DNA of 64,000 nucleotides from assembly GCA_014879845.1 (NCBI GenBank), contig JACSRI010000129.1, forward strand, positions 1 through 64,000, in the 5' to 3' direction. The notes under the pieces were generated by a model. It ran no database searches, was not told the DNA's origin, and saw nothing but the letters and a program-made list of their open reading frames with translations. Both the position numbers and the translations under genes were made by a program. Shown here in pieces: positions 16,469 to 27,300 of this stretch. Each line of letters starts with the position of its first letter. Position 1 is the first letter of the stretch. Source of the stretch: Opitutaceae bacterium. Lineage in GTDB: Bacteria > Verrucomicrobiota > Verrucomicrobiia > Opitutales > Opitutaceae.

Positions 16469-19400
16469 ATGACTGCCATCGTCAGCCCCTCCACCCGGCC
16501 CGTCCGGGAAGTCCGTTTCGCCGTCGTCATGTACGGCGGCGTTTCACTCGCCATCTACATCCACGGCGTCGCCCGCGAACTCTGGCATCTCGTCCGCGCC
16601 ACGGCGCGACATCCCGACGGATCACCCGTGGTGCCGCCGGATCGACTCACCGGCAGCGAGCGCGTCTACCGCATGCTCAGCCACGCCCTGCCCGAGTGCG
16701 AAGGCGACGCGGCTCGCACCCACGACGTGGCATCCCTCGCGGGCCGCGCCGCCGATGCCGGGCCCGTGCGATTCGTCATCGACCTGATCTCCGGCACCTC
16801 GGCCGGCGGGATCAACGGCGTGTTTCTCGCCAAGGCGCTCGCGACCAACCAGGACATCACGCCGCTGCGCGATCTCTGGCTGGAGGACGGCGACATCGCG
16901 ACGCTCCTCAACGACGCCGAATCCCTGCGGGACATGCCCGGGCTCGATCTCGCCACCCCCCGCAACTCCCTGCTGAACAGCGGCCGCATGTATCGCCTGC
17001 TGCTCAAGGCCCTGCGCTCCATGCGGGAGACCGATGGCATCTCCGCGGGGGAGAACTCCCGCTTCGTGGAGCAGCTCGACCTGTTTGTCACAGCAACCGA
17101 TATCCGCGGCCTGGTGCTGCCGATCGAACTCGCCGACAAGCAGGTCGACGAACGGCGCCACCGTCAGGTCTTCCAGTTCGTCTATGCGGCCCGGGACGAG
17201 AACCTGCCGCGTTCCGACGCGAACACCCCGCCGTCAGGTCGCAACGACTTCGTGCCGGGAAACACGCCGTTCCTCGCCTTCGCGGCGCGCTGCACCTCGT
17301 CATTTCCCTTCGCCTTCGAGCCGATGCAGCTGGCCGACATCGACACCCACCTCGAGGGCAAGCCCACGGCCGGCGATCGCGACTACTGGGCAAAGTATTT
17401 TCATCGCGACTACGCTGGCGACAAGGAGCAACTCGATTTCGCCACACGCTCCTTTGGCGACGGGGGCTATCTCGACAACAAGCCCTTCGGCCACGTAACC
17501 GAGGCGCTTCGCATCCGCCGGGCGGAGGTGCCGGTGGACCGCAAGCTCCTCTATGTCGAGCCGTCGCCGGATCACCCCGTGGAGGAAGGCCTCAAGCTCC
17601 GCGCCGGCCGCCCCGACGCGCTCGAGAACGTGCTGGCCGCCGCCGTCTCGCTGCCCGCCAAGGAGACGATCCGCGACGACATCGAGCGCCTGTCGCGGCG
17701 CAATGGCGTGATCGAGCGCATGCGGCGCATCACCGAGCACATCGAAGGCGACCTGATTGCCGATGCCGACGCCCCGGGACGGCCCGGCATCAGCTGCCTG
17801 GCGGCGCGCGCCGCCCGCGTGCCGCCACCGCTCGAGACGTGGTTAGCCCAGGACCTCGCCGACCTGATCCGCGAGCACGGGATGTCCTTCGTCGCCTACC
17901 ATCGTCTCAAGATCGCCGATACGACGGACGACCTGGCCGAGATCGTCTCCGGGCTCGTCGACGCGCCGGTCGGCTCGAAGGCGTTCCACGCCCTGCAGCT
18001 GCTCATCGCCGCGTGGCGCGACGCGCGCTACGCCAAATACACCGACCGCTCGGCGCCCAAAGACGCCCCGCGGCCGCCGACGCAGAACCAGTTCCTGTTG
18101 GATTTCAACTTCCGCTACCGCTTCCGCCGCCTGCTCTTCGTGCGCGACCGGCTCGATCAGCTCGCGCGCATGGACGAGCGCGCGGAGCAGGTCATGCGCT
18201 GCGGTGGCGAGGCCGTGCGTTTCGCCGAGGTCGCCCGCGAGCCGCACCGGGCGGTGGTCGACCGCCTGCGCGCCGAGGTCAACCGCCTCTACTGCGGGTT
18301 GCGCCACGAGCGACGCGTGCTGCGGCGCGGCGTGGCCGACCGGGCCGTCGCCGCGATCAAGACCCTGCAAATGGGGCCGCGCGATCTCGAGCCGATCGTC
18401 GATGCCCCTGACACGGCCGGTCGTCTCGCGCATGCCCAGGCATTTCTCGAGAAACACCGCCCGGTCGTGAATCAGGTCATGGGCCTGCTGGCCGAGCGCA
18501 TCAACAAGGTGTTCCGGCACAGCTCCACGGCCTGCGTCGCGGCGCTGCGGCCCGAGGGGCAGGCCCCCGGCTCGCCCGAGGACCTCCATGCGTGGAGGCT
18601 GCACAGGGTCGCCTGGTTCTACTTCGAGAACTTCGAGGACTATGACCAGTACCTGTATCCACTGATGTATGGCGCGGATGCAGAGGAGAACGATCCGGTG
18701 GAAATCCTGCGCGTGAGCCCCGAGGACGCGACCCGTCTCATCGCCGAGCGCCCGGATGAGTCCGCCGGCTCGCGCCGCCGCAAGCTCGGTGGTACGTTCC
18801 TGGCCAACTTCGGCGGATTCCTCGACCCGCTGTGGCGGCGCAACGACATGCTCTGGGGCCGCCTCGACGCCGTGGAGCGCGTCGTCCTCGCCCTCCTCCC
18901 GCACGATGTGGACCGACCCCTGCGCGAGCGCCTCGTGGCCGAGGCCCAGGCCGAGATCGTCCACGAAGAGACGCGCGACCTCCCGGTCGAGCAGGCTCGG
19001 CGCATCCTGGTCGAGGGCCTCATGCGCACATCCACGGGCAAGCCCGACGTGGAGGCGCTCGCGCGACTCCGCACCGCCCTCGTCGATGCCGCGCCGCCGG
19101 GCGCGACGCGCACACGGCTCGAGGCCCTGATGGAGACCGATGCGCTGCGCACCTGCTATGAGCACGCGTTCGCCCACGACCGCAGGCCCGTGCCGGATGC
19201 GGCCCTGAAGTCGGCCGGGCGTGCGGCGGCGGTCGCGGGTTCTGTTCTCGAGGGACTCTCCGAGCGTCGCCCGGCGCTCAAGCATCCCGCCGGTTGGCTC
19301 ACGCGAGCGGGACGCATCTGCGTCGCGCTCGTCGAGCTCGCCATGCCGCGCAGCTTCGGTTCGATCCTCGCCCGGCACTGGAGCACGCTGCTCCTGCTCT

Positions 19401-19750
19401 GTGCGCTGATCGTGCTCGTGGCCGGCGTCGCCCTGAATCGCGGCGAATTCGTCGCCTTCGGGCTGATTCTCGCCGCCGTCACACTTACGGTCAGGAGCGT
19501 GCTCGCGTTCCTCAACCGATTGTTCCTGCGCGGATGGGGCGAATCCGGAAGACTCCTGCGTGTGATGCGGAAGACGGCGAGGGTGCTCGTCGCGATCCTG
19601 TTGCTCGCCGCGCTCACGCTCGCCATCGTCGGTGGCTTCTACGCGCGCGAGGCGGGCGCCGCCGCGCGGGACTGGATATCCCGGACCGTGCGCTCAGCCG
19701 AATCCGCACCCCCGCCTCCCACCGAAGGCACCGCGCCCGCGCCACACTGA
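16469..19750 (+). CDS. large patatin-like phospholipase with C-terminal membrane segments
   Basis: The 1093-aa protein carries an N-terminal patatin domain. YGGVSLAIYIHG (22-33) is the oxyanion-side glycine motif of the DUF3376-type patatins. GTSAGG (109-114) has the nucleophilic Ser111. DGG (331-333) in SFGDGGYLDNKPFG has the catalytic Asp. So the Ser-Asp dyad for lipid acyl hydrolysis is intact. The long middle (about 400-950) is helical and charged and belongs to the patatin-related family without a known function. Three hydrophobic segments near the C-terminus (around 975-1060) should anchor it in the membrane with the catalytic domain in the cytoplasm. It is convergent with the S8 protease gene. 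It may be a lipid-remodelling enzyme or an effector acting on the cell's own membrane; neither is shown. Confidence 0.88.
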   Translation: MTAIVSPSTRPVREVRFAVVMYGGVSLAIYIHGVARELWHLVRATARHPDGSPVVPPDRLTGSERVYRMLSHALPECEGDAARTHDVASLAGRAADAGPVRFVIDLISGTSAGGINGVFLAKALATNQDITPLRDLWLEDGDIATLLNDAESLRDMPGLDLATPRNSLLNSGRMYRLLLKALRSMRETDGISAGENSRFVEQLDLFVTATDIRGLVLPIELADKQVDERRHRQVFQFVYAARDENLPRSDANTPPSGRNDFVPGNTPFLAFAARCTSSFPFAFEPMQLADIDTHLEGKPTAGDRDYWAKYFHRDYAGDKEQLDFATRSFGDGGYLDNKPFGHVTEALRIRRAEVPVDRKLLYVEPSPDHPVEEGLKLRAGRPDALENVLAAAVSLPAKETIRDDIERLSRRNGVIERMRRITEHIEGDLIADADAPGRPGISCLAARAARVPPPLETWLAQDLADLIREHGMSFVAYHRLKIADTTDDLAEIVSGLVDAPVGSKAFHALQLLIAAWRDARYAKYTDRSAPKDAPRPPTQNQFLLDFNFRYRFRRLLFVRDRLDQLARMDERAEQVMRCGGEAVRFAEVAREPHRAVVDRLRAEVNRLYCGLRHERRVLRRGVADRAVAAIKTLQMGPRDLEPIVDAPDTAGRLAHAQAFLEKHRPVVNQVMGLLAERINKVFRHSSTACVAALRPEGQAPGSPEDLHAWRLHRVAWFYFENFEDYDQYLYPLMYGADAEENDPVEILRVSPEDATRLIAERPDESAGSRRRKLGGTFLANFGGFLDPLWRRNDMLWGRLDAVERVVLALLPHDVDRPLRERLVAEAQAEIVHEETRDLPVEQARRILVEGLMRTSTGKPDVEALARLRTALVDAAPPGATRTRLEALMETDALRTCYEHAFAHDRRPVPDAALKSAGRAAAVAGSVLEGLSERRPALKHPAGWLTRAGRICVALVELAMPRSFGSILARHWSTLLLLCALIVLVAGVALNRGEFVAFGLILAAVTLTVRSVLAFLNRLFLRGWGESGRLLRVMRKTARVLVAILLLAALTLAIVGGFYAREAGAAARDWISRTVRSAESAPPPPTEGTAPAPH

Positions 19751-19797
19751 GACCGACGCCGTACCGTGGCCGCGCGGTCGTATGGCGCCCAGTGGCC

Positions 19798-22700
19798 TCA
19801 CATGCCCTCGACGCGATAGATCTCCAACAACGCCACGCCGGTGGCTCCATCCGTGCCGCTGACCTGCGCAGTGTAGGATCCCGGGGCGAGGAAGAGCAGC
19901 AGCGCGGAGTCCTCGCTGTCGTCCGGGAACGAGAAGGCACGCACGCGCGCGGCAGCCTCGGCGATCGAGACGGCGCTGTCGCCCGCGCTCCAGGAGGCGG
20001 CAGTCGCCAGTTCGGCACCGGCGCGCACGACGCGCAGGCGCGGCTGCGCGAGCACGCCGCCCACGCCGAAGCGCGTCAGCGCCGGGCCCGCCGCGCGGAT
20101 GAGCACGAGTGCCGGCGCATCGCCCGTCACGACGAAGCCGCCGATGAGGATGTTGTCGCCCGTACCCACGAATCCGCGACCGGAGATGTTGACCAGCTCG
20201 CCCACGCCGGCGCCGGAGGTCGTGCGCGCGTCGTAGATCTCGGCCAGGGCGATGCCGGTGCCGCCATCGGCACCCCTCACCTCCACGGTGTAGGCCTGCG
20301 CGACGAGCGGAAGCGTGAGCGCGGAATCGGCAAAGGTGGCATTGAGCGCAAAGGCCCGGGTGAGCGTGTTCGCCGCGATGATCTCGGCAGTCTGACCACC
20401 CGTGGTCCACCCGGTGTTCTCGCGCACGAGCGTCTGTCCCTGCCGCAGGATGATGCGCGGCTGTTGCAAGATGCTGCCCGCCGGTACGCCATAGGGAACG
20501 AGTCCAGGACCGATACCGCGCACGAGCACGGGCAACTCGCCGCCCTCGATGACGAAGCCCGGGATCAGCACCGCGTCGCCCGCGCCGACCACGCCGCGCA
20601 CCGAGATATTGACGAGACGGCGCGCCGGGTCCGTGCCGTCGCGCAGGAGCACGAGCTGGCGGGCGGCAGCCAAGCCCGGGACGGTGACCGAGACGTCGAG
20701 TCGACCGGAGTTGGCCGAGCCCGCATAGGTGGCCCCGGTCGCGGGCGAGAGCGCGAACGCACCCGTCGCGTCGATGAACCCGGAGGCCGCGCGATACTGG
20801 CCGGCCTCCTCGAGCACGATCGAAACCAGGCCTCGCTCGACCTGCGCGGCCGCACGTACGCCGGAGTCGACGACCCAGCCCGAATAGACGCCATCGCGCG
20901 CCGGATCGGCGGCGCCAAGCCCGGCCGTGGTGCGCGCACCCGAGAAGGTGGTCGAGCCATCGATGTTACCATCGACCGTGCCGTCGGCGTAGATGCGTCC
21001 CGTCACGACTGTGCCGGCGCGGTCGTCGATCACAAAGATGCCCCATTCCGGGATGACGAAGTCGCGCTGGAAGGAACCGCGGATGCCCGAGCTGAAGAAT
21101 GTGCCCGTGCCGTCACTACGCACGAGCAGCGTCCAGATGCCGCCGGTCGACGTCGTGCCGGTGTAGTAGCCCTCGCGTGTGACCATGGTCGATGGCACGT
21201 CGACGGCGAGCGTGCGCGTGACGTGCACGCCGGTCGACGTCGTGGCGTCGAAACGCACGAGGTGCGTGCCCGGCGCGGTGAACGTAGCCGTCGCGCTGGC
21301 CGTGCCGGTCGGGGTGAATGCCGTGGTGCCGCCGACGTCGGTCCACGCCGGGTTGAGCAAGGTCGTCGCGCCGAGGCTCACGCTGGCGGGCGTGAACGTG
21401 AGCGGCACGGTGAAGGCGTCGCCCGAGGAGCCGGCCGTGAGCACACCGCTGGCCACGGCCTGCACGCCAGCCTCGCGCGCCAGCCAGGCCACGTCGGCCT
21501 CGGAGAGGATGCGATCGTAGAGACGGATTTCATCGAGCTGGCCGAGCCAGGGGCGCTGTCCGTCGCCCCGATCCCCGATGTATCCCTGGCCGACCGCAAC
21601 CGAAGGCGTGGACGCCACCGAACTCTGGGTGCCCGTGAGCTGCCGCACACCATTGATATAGAAGATCGGCGCGGGATAGGCGGCGGTCGGATCGTAGGCG
21701 ACGGCGACGTGATACCAGTTGCCGACCGCGAACGTACCGGGCGGCGAGTGCCAGACGACGTCGGATGCGCCGTTATCGAGTGCGAACTTGAGCGTGCTGG
21801 TGTTGCCGTCGTCGGTGTTGGAGGTGTCGAAGCCGCCGAAGAGCAGTCCCTCGCGCATGTGCACGATGCGCGGGAAGATCACCGAGCCGTTCGTGGACGA
21901 CGCGCGCGCCCAGCCGGCGATCGTCACGCGAGAGAGCGAGGGCGAGGTGAAGCCGACGCGGCTACTTGAGCCGTTGAACTCCATCGAGGTGCCCAGCACA
22001 GCGGTGCCGGATCGCGTGGCCGAGATGACCGTGCCGGTGCGACCGTTGCCTGAGGCATCGGCCGTGGTGCTTCCCGCGTCGTCACACTTCCACCACGCCT
22101 GCAGGCCGGAGGCGCTCGCAGCGGTGTCGCCGCCGACGGCGACGACGATCTCGTCGTGCTCCTGCAGGCCGCCCGCGGTGGCGGTGACTCGCACGCGATA
22201 GCGGCCGGCCTCCGGGAAGGTCGCCGTGGTGGCGGCGCCACTCGTGGCGGAGAACGCCACCGCCTGCGGGCCCTCCTCCATGGTCCACGCGAGCGCCGCG
22301 GCGGGCGTGACGCCGCCCTCGGCCTGCACCGTGGCGGCGAGGTCGAGCGTGAGTCCCGCGCGGTCGACCACGGCCACCGCGGCCGACGCGCCGCCGGTCG
22401 AGAGCGCGACGCGCGGGCGCAGCAGGTCGGGCGACACCGCGCGACGGAGGTTGAGTCGTCCGCCGGTCACGACCCGCCCGGCGAGCGCGGGCACGGCATC
22501 GACCGTATCGAGGATGCGGGCACGGAGCTGGAGGACGGTGAGCGCGGGGTTGGCGGCGGCGACGAGGGCCACCGCGCCCGTGACGTGCGGCGCGGCCATG
22601 GACGTGCCGTCGTAGCGGGCGTAACTGTTGCCCATCACGGTGGAGAGGATCTGCGTGCCCGGGGCGGCCAGGTCGACCGAGGTGGCGCCGTAGTGGGAGA

Positions 22701-24027
22701 ATGTGGACAGGCTGTCGCCCTGGTTCGACGACGCCACGGCGATGAGCCCGTCGACGTCGTAGGACGCCGGATAGATGGGCACGAGGTCGTTGTTGGCCGT
22801 GGGCGCCTCGTCCGAAAGATTGCCCGCGGCGGCGACGATGAGGATGCCGGCGTTGCGTGCATTGATCAGCTCCTGCCGAAACGTCGCGCTGAAGCCGGTG
22901 CCGCCGAGCGACATGTTGACGGCGACCAGCCGCACACCGCGCTGACGCATGAGCACGGCGTAGCGCAGGGCGTTGAGCAGCGCGGCGTCAGTGAACGTGT
23001 CGCTGCCCGCGCGCAGCGCCATGATGCGCACGTTCCAGTTCACGCCGACCACGCCGGTGGAGTTGTTGCCGACTGCGCCGATCGTGCCCGAGACATGCGT
23101 GCCGTGTCCGTCGGTGTCAGTGACGGTGGCATTGCTGGAGCCGAAGTTCCAGCCGTGGAGGTCGTCGACATAGCCGTTGGCATCGTCGTCGACGCCGTTG
23201 CCGGGCGTCTCGGCGGAGTTGGTCCAGATGTTGGCCGCGAGATCGGGATGTGTGGTCAGGACGCCGCTGTCGATGACCGCGATGACCACCTCGGCACTGC
23301 CGGTCGAAACCGTCCAAGCCGCGGGTGCCTCGATCTTTTCGAGGCCCCAGCCGCGCGCAGGGTCGTAGTCGTTCGAGGTGGTCTGCGTGGCGAAACGGAT
23401 GAAGTCCGGCTCGGCCACGAGATCCGGCAGCCGGGCGGCGATTGCGGCGATGGCCTCGGGCACGGCATCGAGCGTCACCTCCGCGAGGTGCACACAGACC
23501 ACCGCGTCGGGCGCCTGGACGGGCTCGGTCGCAAAGCCGGCGGCCCGCAGGCGCTCCGCGAGCGCGACGGCATCCTGGCCGAGAGGGACGGCGACGAGGA
23601 TGCCGTCGGCGCGCATCACGTCGGTGGCGACGGCGACGAGGCGGGATCGCGTCGCATCCGCGTGAAAGTGTTCGACGAGTCGCAGGGAGCGCCCGTCGGG
23701 CACACGCAACAGGCGGACGCGGCGTGGCCGTGGCGTCGTGGCCGGGTCGTCGAGCCAGCGCTCGTCGATGAGTTCCGCCCGGGCGAATGGACCCGCAGGT
23801 GCGGGCTCCTCGACGGCAAGGTCACCGCTGGCCCGGCGGTCGGCCGCCGGACTCCCGGCCTCCGGAGCCGGCTGTGCCACGTGCCGCGTCTCCGCCGCGA
23901 CGACAGAACCTCCAGCAGACGACCGGCCCGACGTGGCCAACCGCCAAAAACCACCCGTGCCCAAGACAGCGAGAACGAGAAACACAGGCAGCGCGCGAAT
24001 TGCGCGGGAGTGGAGACGGCGGTTCAT
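19798..24027 (-). CDS. secreted S8 subtilisin-family protease with LamG domain and tandem C-terminal modules
   Basis: The 1409-aa surface protein begins with an N-terminal membrane/signal segment (ALPVFLVLAVLGTGGFWRL). A propeptide-like region (about 100-215) follows, then a subtilisin domain: Asp253 in AVIDSGV, His308 in DGHGTHVSG, oxyanion Asn in AAAGN near 403, and Ser476 in GTSMAAPHV. After a PKD/Ig-like segment (about 530-640), residues about 650-820 form a LamG/concanavalin-like sandwich (GLQAWWKCDD ... GQLDEIRLYDRILSEADVAW). Two copies of a module of about 120 residues close the protein (from about 1139 and 1279), each beginning LVNIS.RG and containing GFV..G..P.L..RG.GP and ending ALAEIY or ALLEIY. 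All catalytic residues are present. It is probably exported and cell-surface attached. It is convergent with the patatin gene. Confidence 0.9.
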   Translation of the reverse strand: MNRRLHSRAIRALPVFLVLAVLGTGGFWRLATSGRSSAGGSVVAAETRHVAQPAPEAGSPAADRRASGDLAVEEPAPAGPFARAELIDERWLDDPATTPRPRRVRLLRVPDGRSLRLVEHFHADATRSRLVAVATDVMRADGILVAVPLGQDAVALAERLRAAGFATEPVQAPDAVVCVHLAEVTLDAVPEAIAAIAARLPDLVAEPDFIRFATQTTSNDYDPARGWGLEKIEAPAAWTVSTGSAEVVIAVIDSGVLTTHPDLAANIWTNSAETPGNGVDDDANGYVDDLHGWNFGSSNATVTDTDGHGTHVSGTIGAVGNNSTGVVGVNWNVRIMALRAGSDTFTDAALLNALRYAVLMRQRGVRLVAVNMSLGGTGFSATFRQELINARNAGILIVAAAGNLSDEAPTANNDLVPIYPASYDVDGLIAVASSNQGDSLSTFSHYGATSVDLAAPGTQILSTVMGNSYARYDGTSMAAPHVTGAVALVAAANPALTVLQLRARILDTVDAVPALAGRVVTGGRLNLRRAVSPDLLRPRVALSTGGASAAVAVVDRAGLTLDLAATVQAEGGVTPAAALAWTMEEGPQAVAFSATSGAATTATFPEAGRYRVRVTATAGGLQEHDEIVVAVGGDTAASASGLQAWWKCDDAGSTTADASGNGRTGTVISATRSGTAVLGTSMEFNGSSSRVGFTSPSLSRVTIAGWARASSTNGSVIFPRIVHMREGLLFGGFDTSNTDDGNTSTLKFALDNGASDVVWHSPPGTFAVGNWYHVAVAYDPTAAYPAPIFYINGVRQLTGTQSSVASTPSVAVGQGYIGDRGDGQRPWLGQLDEIRLYDRILSEADVAWLAREAGVQAVASGVLTAGSSGDAFTVPLTFTPASVSLGATTLLNPAWTDVGGTTAFTPTGTASATATFTAPGTHLVRFDATTSTGVHVTRTLAVDVPSTMVTREGYYTGTTSTGGIWTLLVRSDGTGTFFSSGIRGSFQRDFVIPEWGIFVIDDRAGTVVTGRIYADGTVDGNIDGSTTFSGARTTAGLGAADPARDGVYSGWVVDSGVRAAAQVERGLVSIVLEEAGQYRAASGFIDATGAFALSPATGATYAGSANSGRLDVSVTVPGLAAARQLVLLRDGTDPARRLVNISVRGVVGAGDAVLIPGFVIEGGELPVLVRGIGPGLVPYGVPAGSILQQPRIILRQGQTLVRENTGWTTGGQTAEIIAANTLTRAFALNATFADSALTLPLVAQAYTVEVRGADGGTGIALAEIYDARTTSGAGVGELVNISGRGFVGTGDNILIGGFVVTGDAPALVLIRAAGPALTRFGVGGVLAQPRLRVVRAGAELATAASWSAGDSAVSIAEAAARVRAFSFPDDSEDSALLLFLAPGSYTAQVSGTDGATGVALLEIYRVEGM

Positions 24028-24379
24028 GCGGAGGGACGACTGTCCCGGTCACAGGTCAGGCGGACGCGATGCGCGCCGGACCGGTATCGGCCGGAAGTTG
24101 AGCGGGCGAAAGATGTGTCGGGTGGCCGTGAATGGCAATCGCGCGACTGCGCAGCCAGTGCGTGGCCGCATCGTCGTCATCCGAACAGAACCGTCGACGC
24201 CTTTGGGGCTGAGGCCGGGATTCCGGGGGCGGCGCATGATCCGCTCGGGGCGGATGCCCGTTGACCGATCGCTCGCCCGGCACCGGGAAGACCGAAGGCC
24301 GCGCCCTTGACGGGACGCGGCCTTCTTCTGGTGCGCGGCTTCGTTGATGACGGAGCCGCTCAGGTCAACGACGTGGAGA
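24028..24379. other. 352-nt intergenic stretch between the two giant surface-protein genes
   Basis: This holds the upstream region of the S8 protease gene and the 3' end of the delta-60 gene. Apart from the hairpin at 24294-24325 I see no gene or clear promoter; the open frames here are Arg/Ser/Pro-rich and not credible. Confidence 0.5.
24294..24325 (-). terminator. 10-bp hairpin after the delta-60 gene
   Basis: GAAGGCCGCG (24294-24303) and CGCGGCCTTC (24316-24325) pair perfectly around a 12-nt loop, 54 nt beyond the stop of the delta-60 gene. There is no strong T-run, so termination efficiency is uncertain. Confidence 0.55.
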
Positions 24380-27300
24380 CTACTGGATCTCGTAAACCTC
24401 GGCCAGGACGGTGCCGGCCACGGCTCCGCCGACATGCACGGTGTAGGAGCCGGGCGGCAGTTCGAGCACCACGGCGGCGTCCTTGCTCCCGAGCGGCAGC
24501 GAGAAGGCGCGCACCGCGACTGCCGCGGAGGAGACCTCGACAGCCGTGCCGCCTTCGAGCTGGGTCTGCCAGTCATCGTTGGAGGCGATCAGGCGGCCGG
24601 TGGAGTCGTAGACGTGCAAGGCGGGATCGGGCGCGGCATCCGTCACGCCAAAACGGCCGAGGGCCGGGCCGACGCCGCGCAGGAGCACGCGGCGCGGCTG
24701 CTCGCCGCCCACGACAAATCCCGCGATCGTCGCAGCCGTGCCGGCACCGGCGGTGGACCGGGCCGAGAAGTTGGCCAGGCCGCCCGTTTCTCCGGCGAAG
24801 TAGACCTCGCCGAGCGCGACACCGTTGAGACCGTCACCGGAGTCGACATGGATCGTGTAGGCGCCCGGAGCGAGCGTGCGCACGACCGCGCTATCCGCGG
24901 AGGTCGGATCGAGCGTAAATGCCCCGACCGAAGCCGCCGTGGCCGCGACCGTCTCGTCGCCCGTCCAAGCCTGCGACGTCGAGAGGCGACTGCCCGAGCC
25001 ATCGAAAAGCGACATGCGTGGTCCGCTCATCACGGGATCCACGCCAAAGCGCGCCAAACCCGGACCGACCGCCCGCAGCAGCACCTTGCCCTCGGCCTGA
25101 CCGCCGACCACCAGCCCAGCGATGAACGGTTGGCCGTCTTCCGGCCAAGCGCGCATGGAGAGATTAACGAGATGGAACGTCTGCGTCGTGGTCGAGCCGC
25201 CGCCTGAGCCACCGCCGGATCCACCCGAGCCGGTGCCGCCGGAGCCTGAACCGCCCGAGCCGCCACCCGAGCCTCCGGTGCCACCGGAGCCCGAACCCGA
25301 GCCGGTGCCGCCGGAGCCGTTGGTCCAGCCGGCGAGCGCACCACCGCTGTTGAGCAGGCTGGCGGGACCGGAAGCCACCGAGCCGTAGAATGCCCAAGTG
25401 AACTCCACGCGGCCGATCGAGCCGCCCGAATTGGATGCCTGCACGGCGCGCGCGCGCACGTGGTTAAACCTGTCCGCGCCAAACGCGGTGATGCCACTCA
25501 ACTGCCAAGTCCCACTCGACGTGAGCACGGCATCCCCGAGGTTGGTCCAAGTTTCGCCGTCATCGGACGAGGCGATCGAAACCGAGCTGAACACAGGCGC
25601 ACTTCCGGAACTCGCCCAGGTGAACGTGGACAGGCTGTCGTTCAGGGCCCCCGTGTAGACGGTGGGAGTCAGATTCGAGACGCGCGACACCATGAGCATA
25701 TTGCGTCCGCCGAACTGCGTGAACGCGCCACCCGCGACCACGCGCCCGTCAGCCATGAGCAGGAGTGCACGGACGTCGCCGTCGGCCTCGGGCGTAAAAG
25801 CCGTATCGAGCGTGCCGTTTGGCAACAGCCGGGCAACCCGTTCGCGGGCCACGCCACCCACCTGGGTGAACGCGCCGCCGATGAGCACCGCGCCATCGGC
25901 CTGGGCAGCGATGGCGTAAACCGCACCGTCCAGGACGGGAGCAAACGACGCGTCGAGCGTGCCATCGGTGGCGAGGCGGGCGAGGTAGGAGCGGCTCGTG
26001 CCGTTGACCTGTGTGAACGCACCACCGATGAGGATCCGCCCGTCCGCCTGTGTCGCGATGGCGGATACGCGGACATCCACCGAGGCATTGAACGATGTAT
26101 CCAGGCCCCCACCGGCGAGAAGGCGCGCCAGGCGCGTGCGCGAAGCACCACCCACCGTGGTGAAATCGCCGCCGATGAGCACGCGATCATCCCCTTGCAC
26201 GGCGAGCGTGTGGACCGATCCGTCGATGACCGGGGTGAACTCGGGGTCGACGACACCGTCGGGATCGAGGCGCGCGAGCCGCGCCTGAGCCGCACCGGCG
26301 ACCTCAGTAAAGTCGCCGCCGACCACAAGCATGCCGTCCGACTGCTCGACGAGGGCGCGGACCGGGCCATTCGGACGAGCTGTGAAATAGGCATCGATAC
26401 TGCCGTCGTCGTTGAGGCGCGCCAGGTAGGGCGTGGGTGACTCGGCGAAATTCTGGAACTCACCACCGACGACTACGACGGCCGACGGACGCAGCTGGTT
26501 GAACGAGCCGCCAATGAGCATCGAGCCGTCGGCGCGCCGATTCACAGTGTAGACGACGCCGTTGGAGTTTGGATTGAAGAGCGGGTCGAGCGTGCCCGCG
26601 GGCAGGAATCGCGCGAGGTAGTTGCGGCGGGTCGCCGTCCCACCCTCCTCGAATCGAAACGCGGTGAATGATCCGGAGAGAACGATCGTCCCGTCGCTAT
26701 GCACGGCGATGTCCTCGACAAAATTGTTCGGGATCGGTTGGAAGGTCTCCTCGAGTGATCCGTCTGAATTGACTCGCGCGACCAGGGAGCGGGAGACGCT
26801 AGTGCCGGCGTCATTCTGCTCAAACGAACTGAACTCGCCCGCGACGATCGCGCCGCCGGTCGAATCGGCCAGCACGATACGGGAGACCGGGCCATTGGGA
26901 TTCGGATAATACGCGGTGTCGAGCGCCCCCTTGGCGTCGACACGCCCCAGGTATCGGCGAGCCTTGCCCTTGATCGTCGTGAAGGTCCCGCCGAGGATCA
27001 CCTTCCCGTCTGAAAGCGGGACGATCTGGTAGACCGTCGCGTTGGGTTCCGGATCGAACTCAGTGTCGACCGTGCCGTCCGCCTTGATGCGGGCAGCATA
27101 GGACCGGGTCACCGTTGTGCTGCTTCCATTCGGTTTGAACGTTGTGAACACGCCCGCGACGTAGACCGACCCGTCCGCCATGACCGCCACCTGTTGAATG
27201 GCGCCGTTCGGTGTGGGAGCCCACGATGCGTCCAGCGTGCCGTCAGCATTGAGGCGGGCGAGGTAGGCATGTGAGGTGCTGCCCAGCTTGGTAAACGTGC

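Noticed and set aside
16012-16554. Minus-strand 180-codon frame across the divergent region
   Set aside because: Gly/Arg-rich, overlaps the starts of two well-supported genes and has no RBS.
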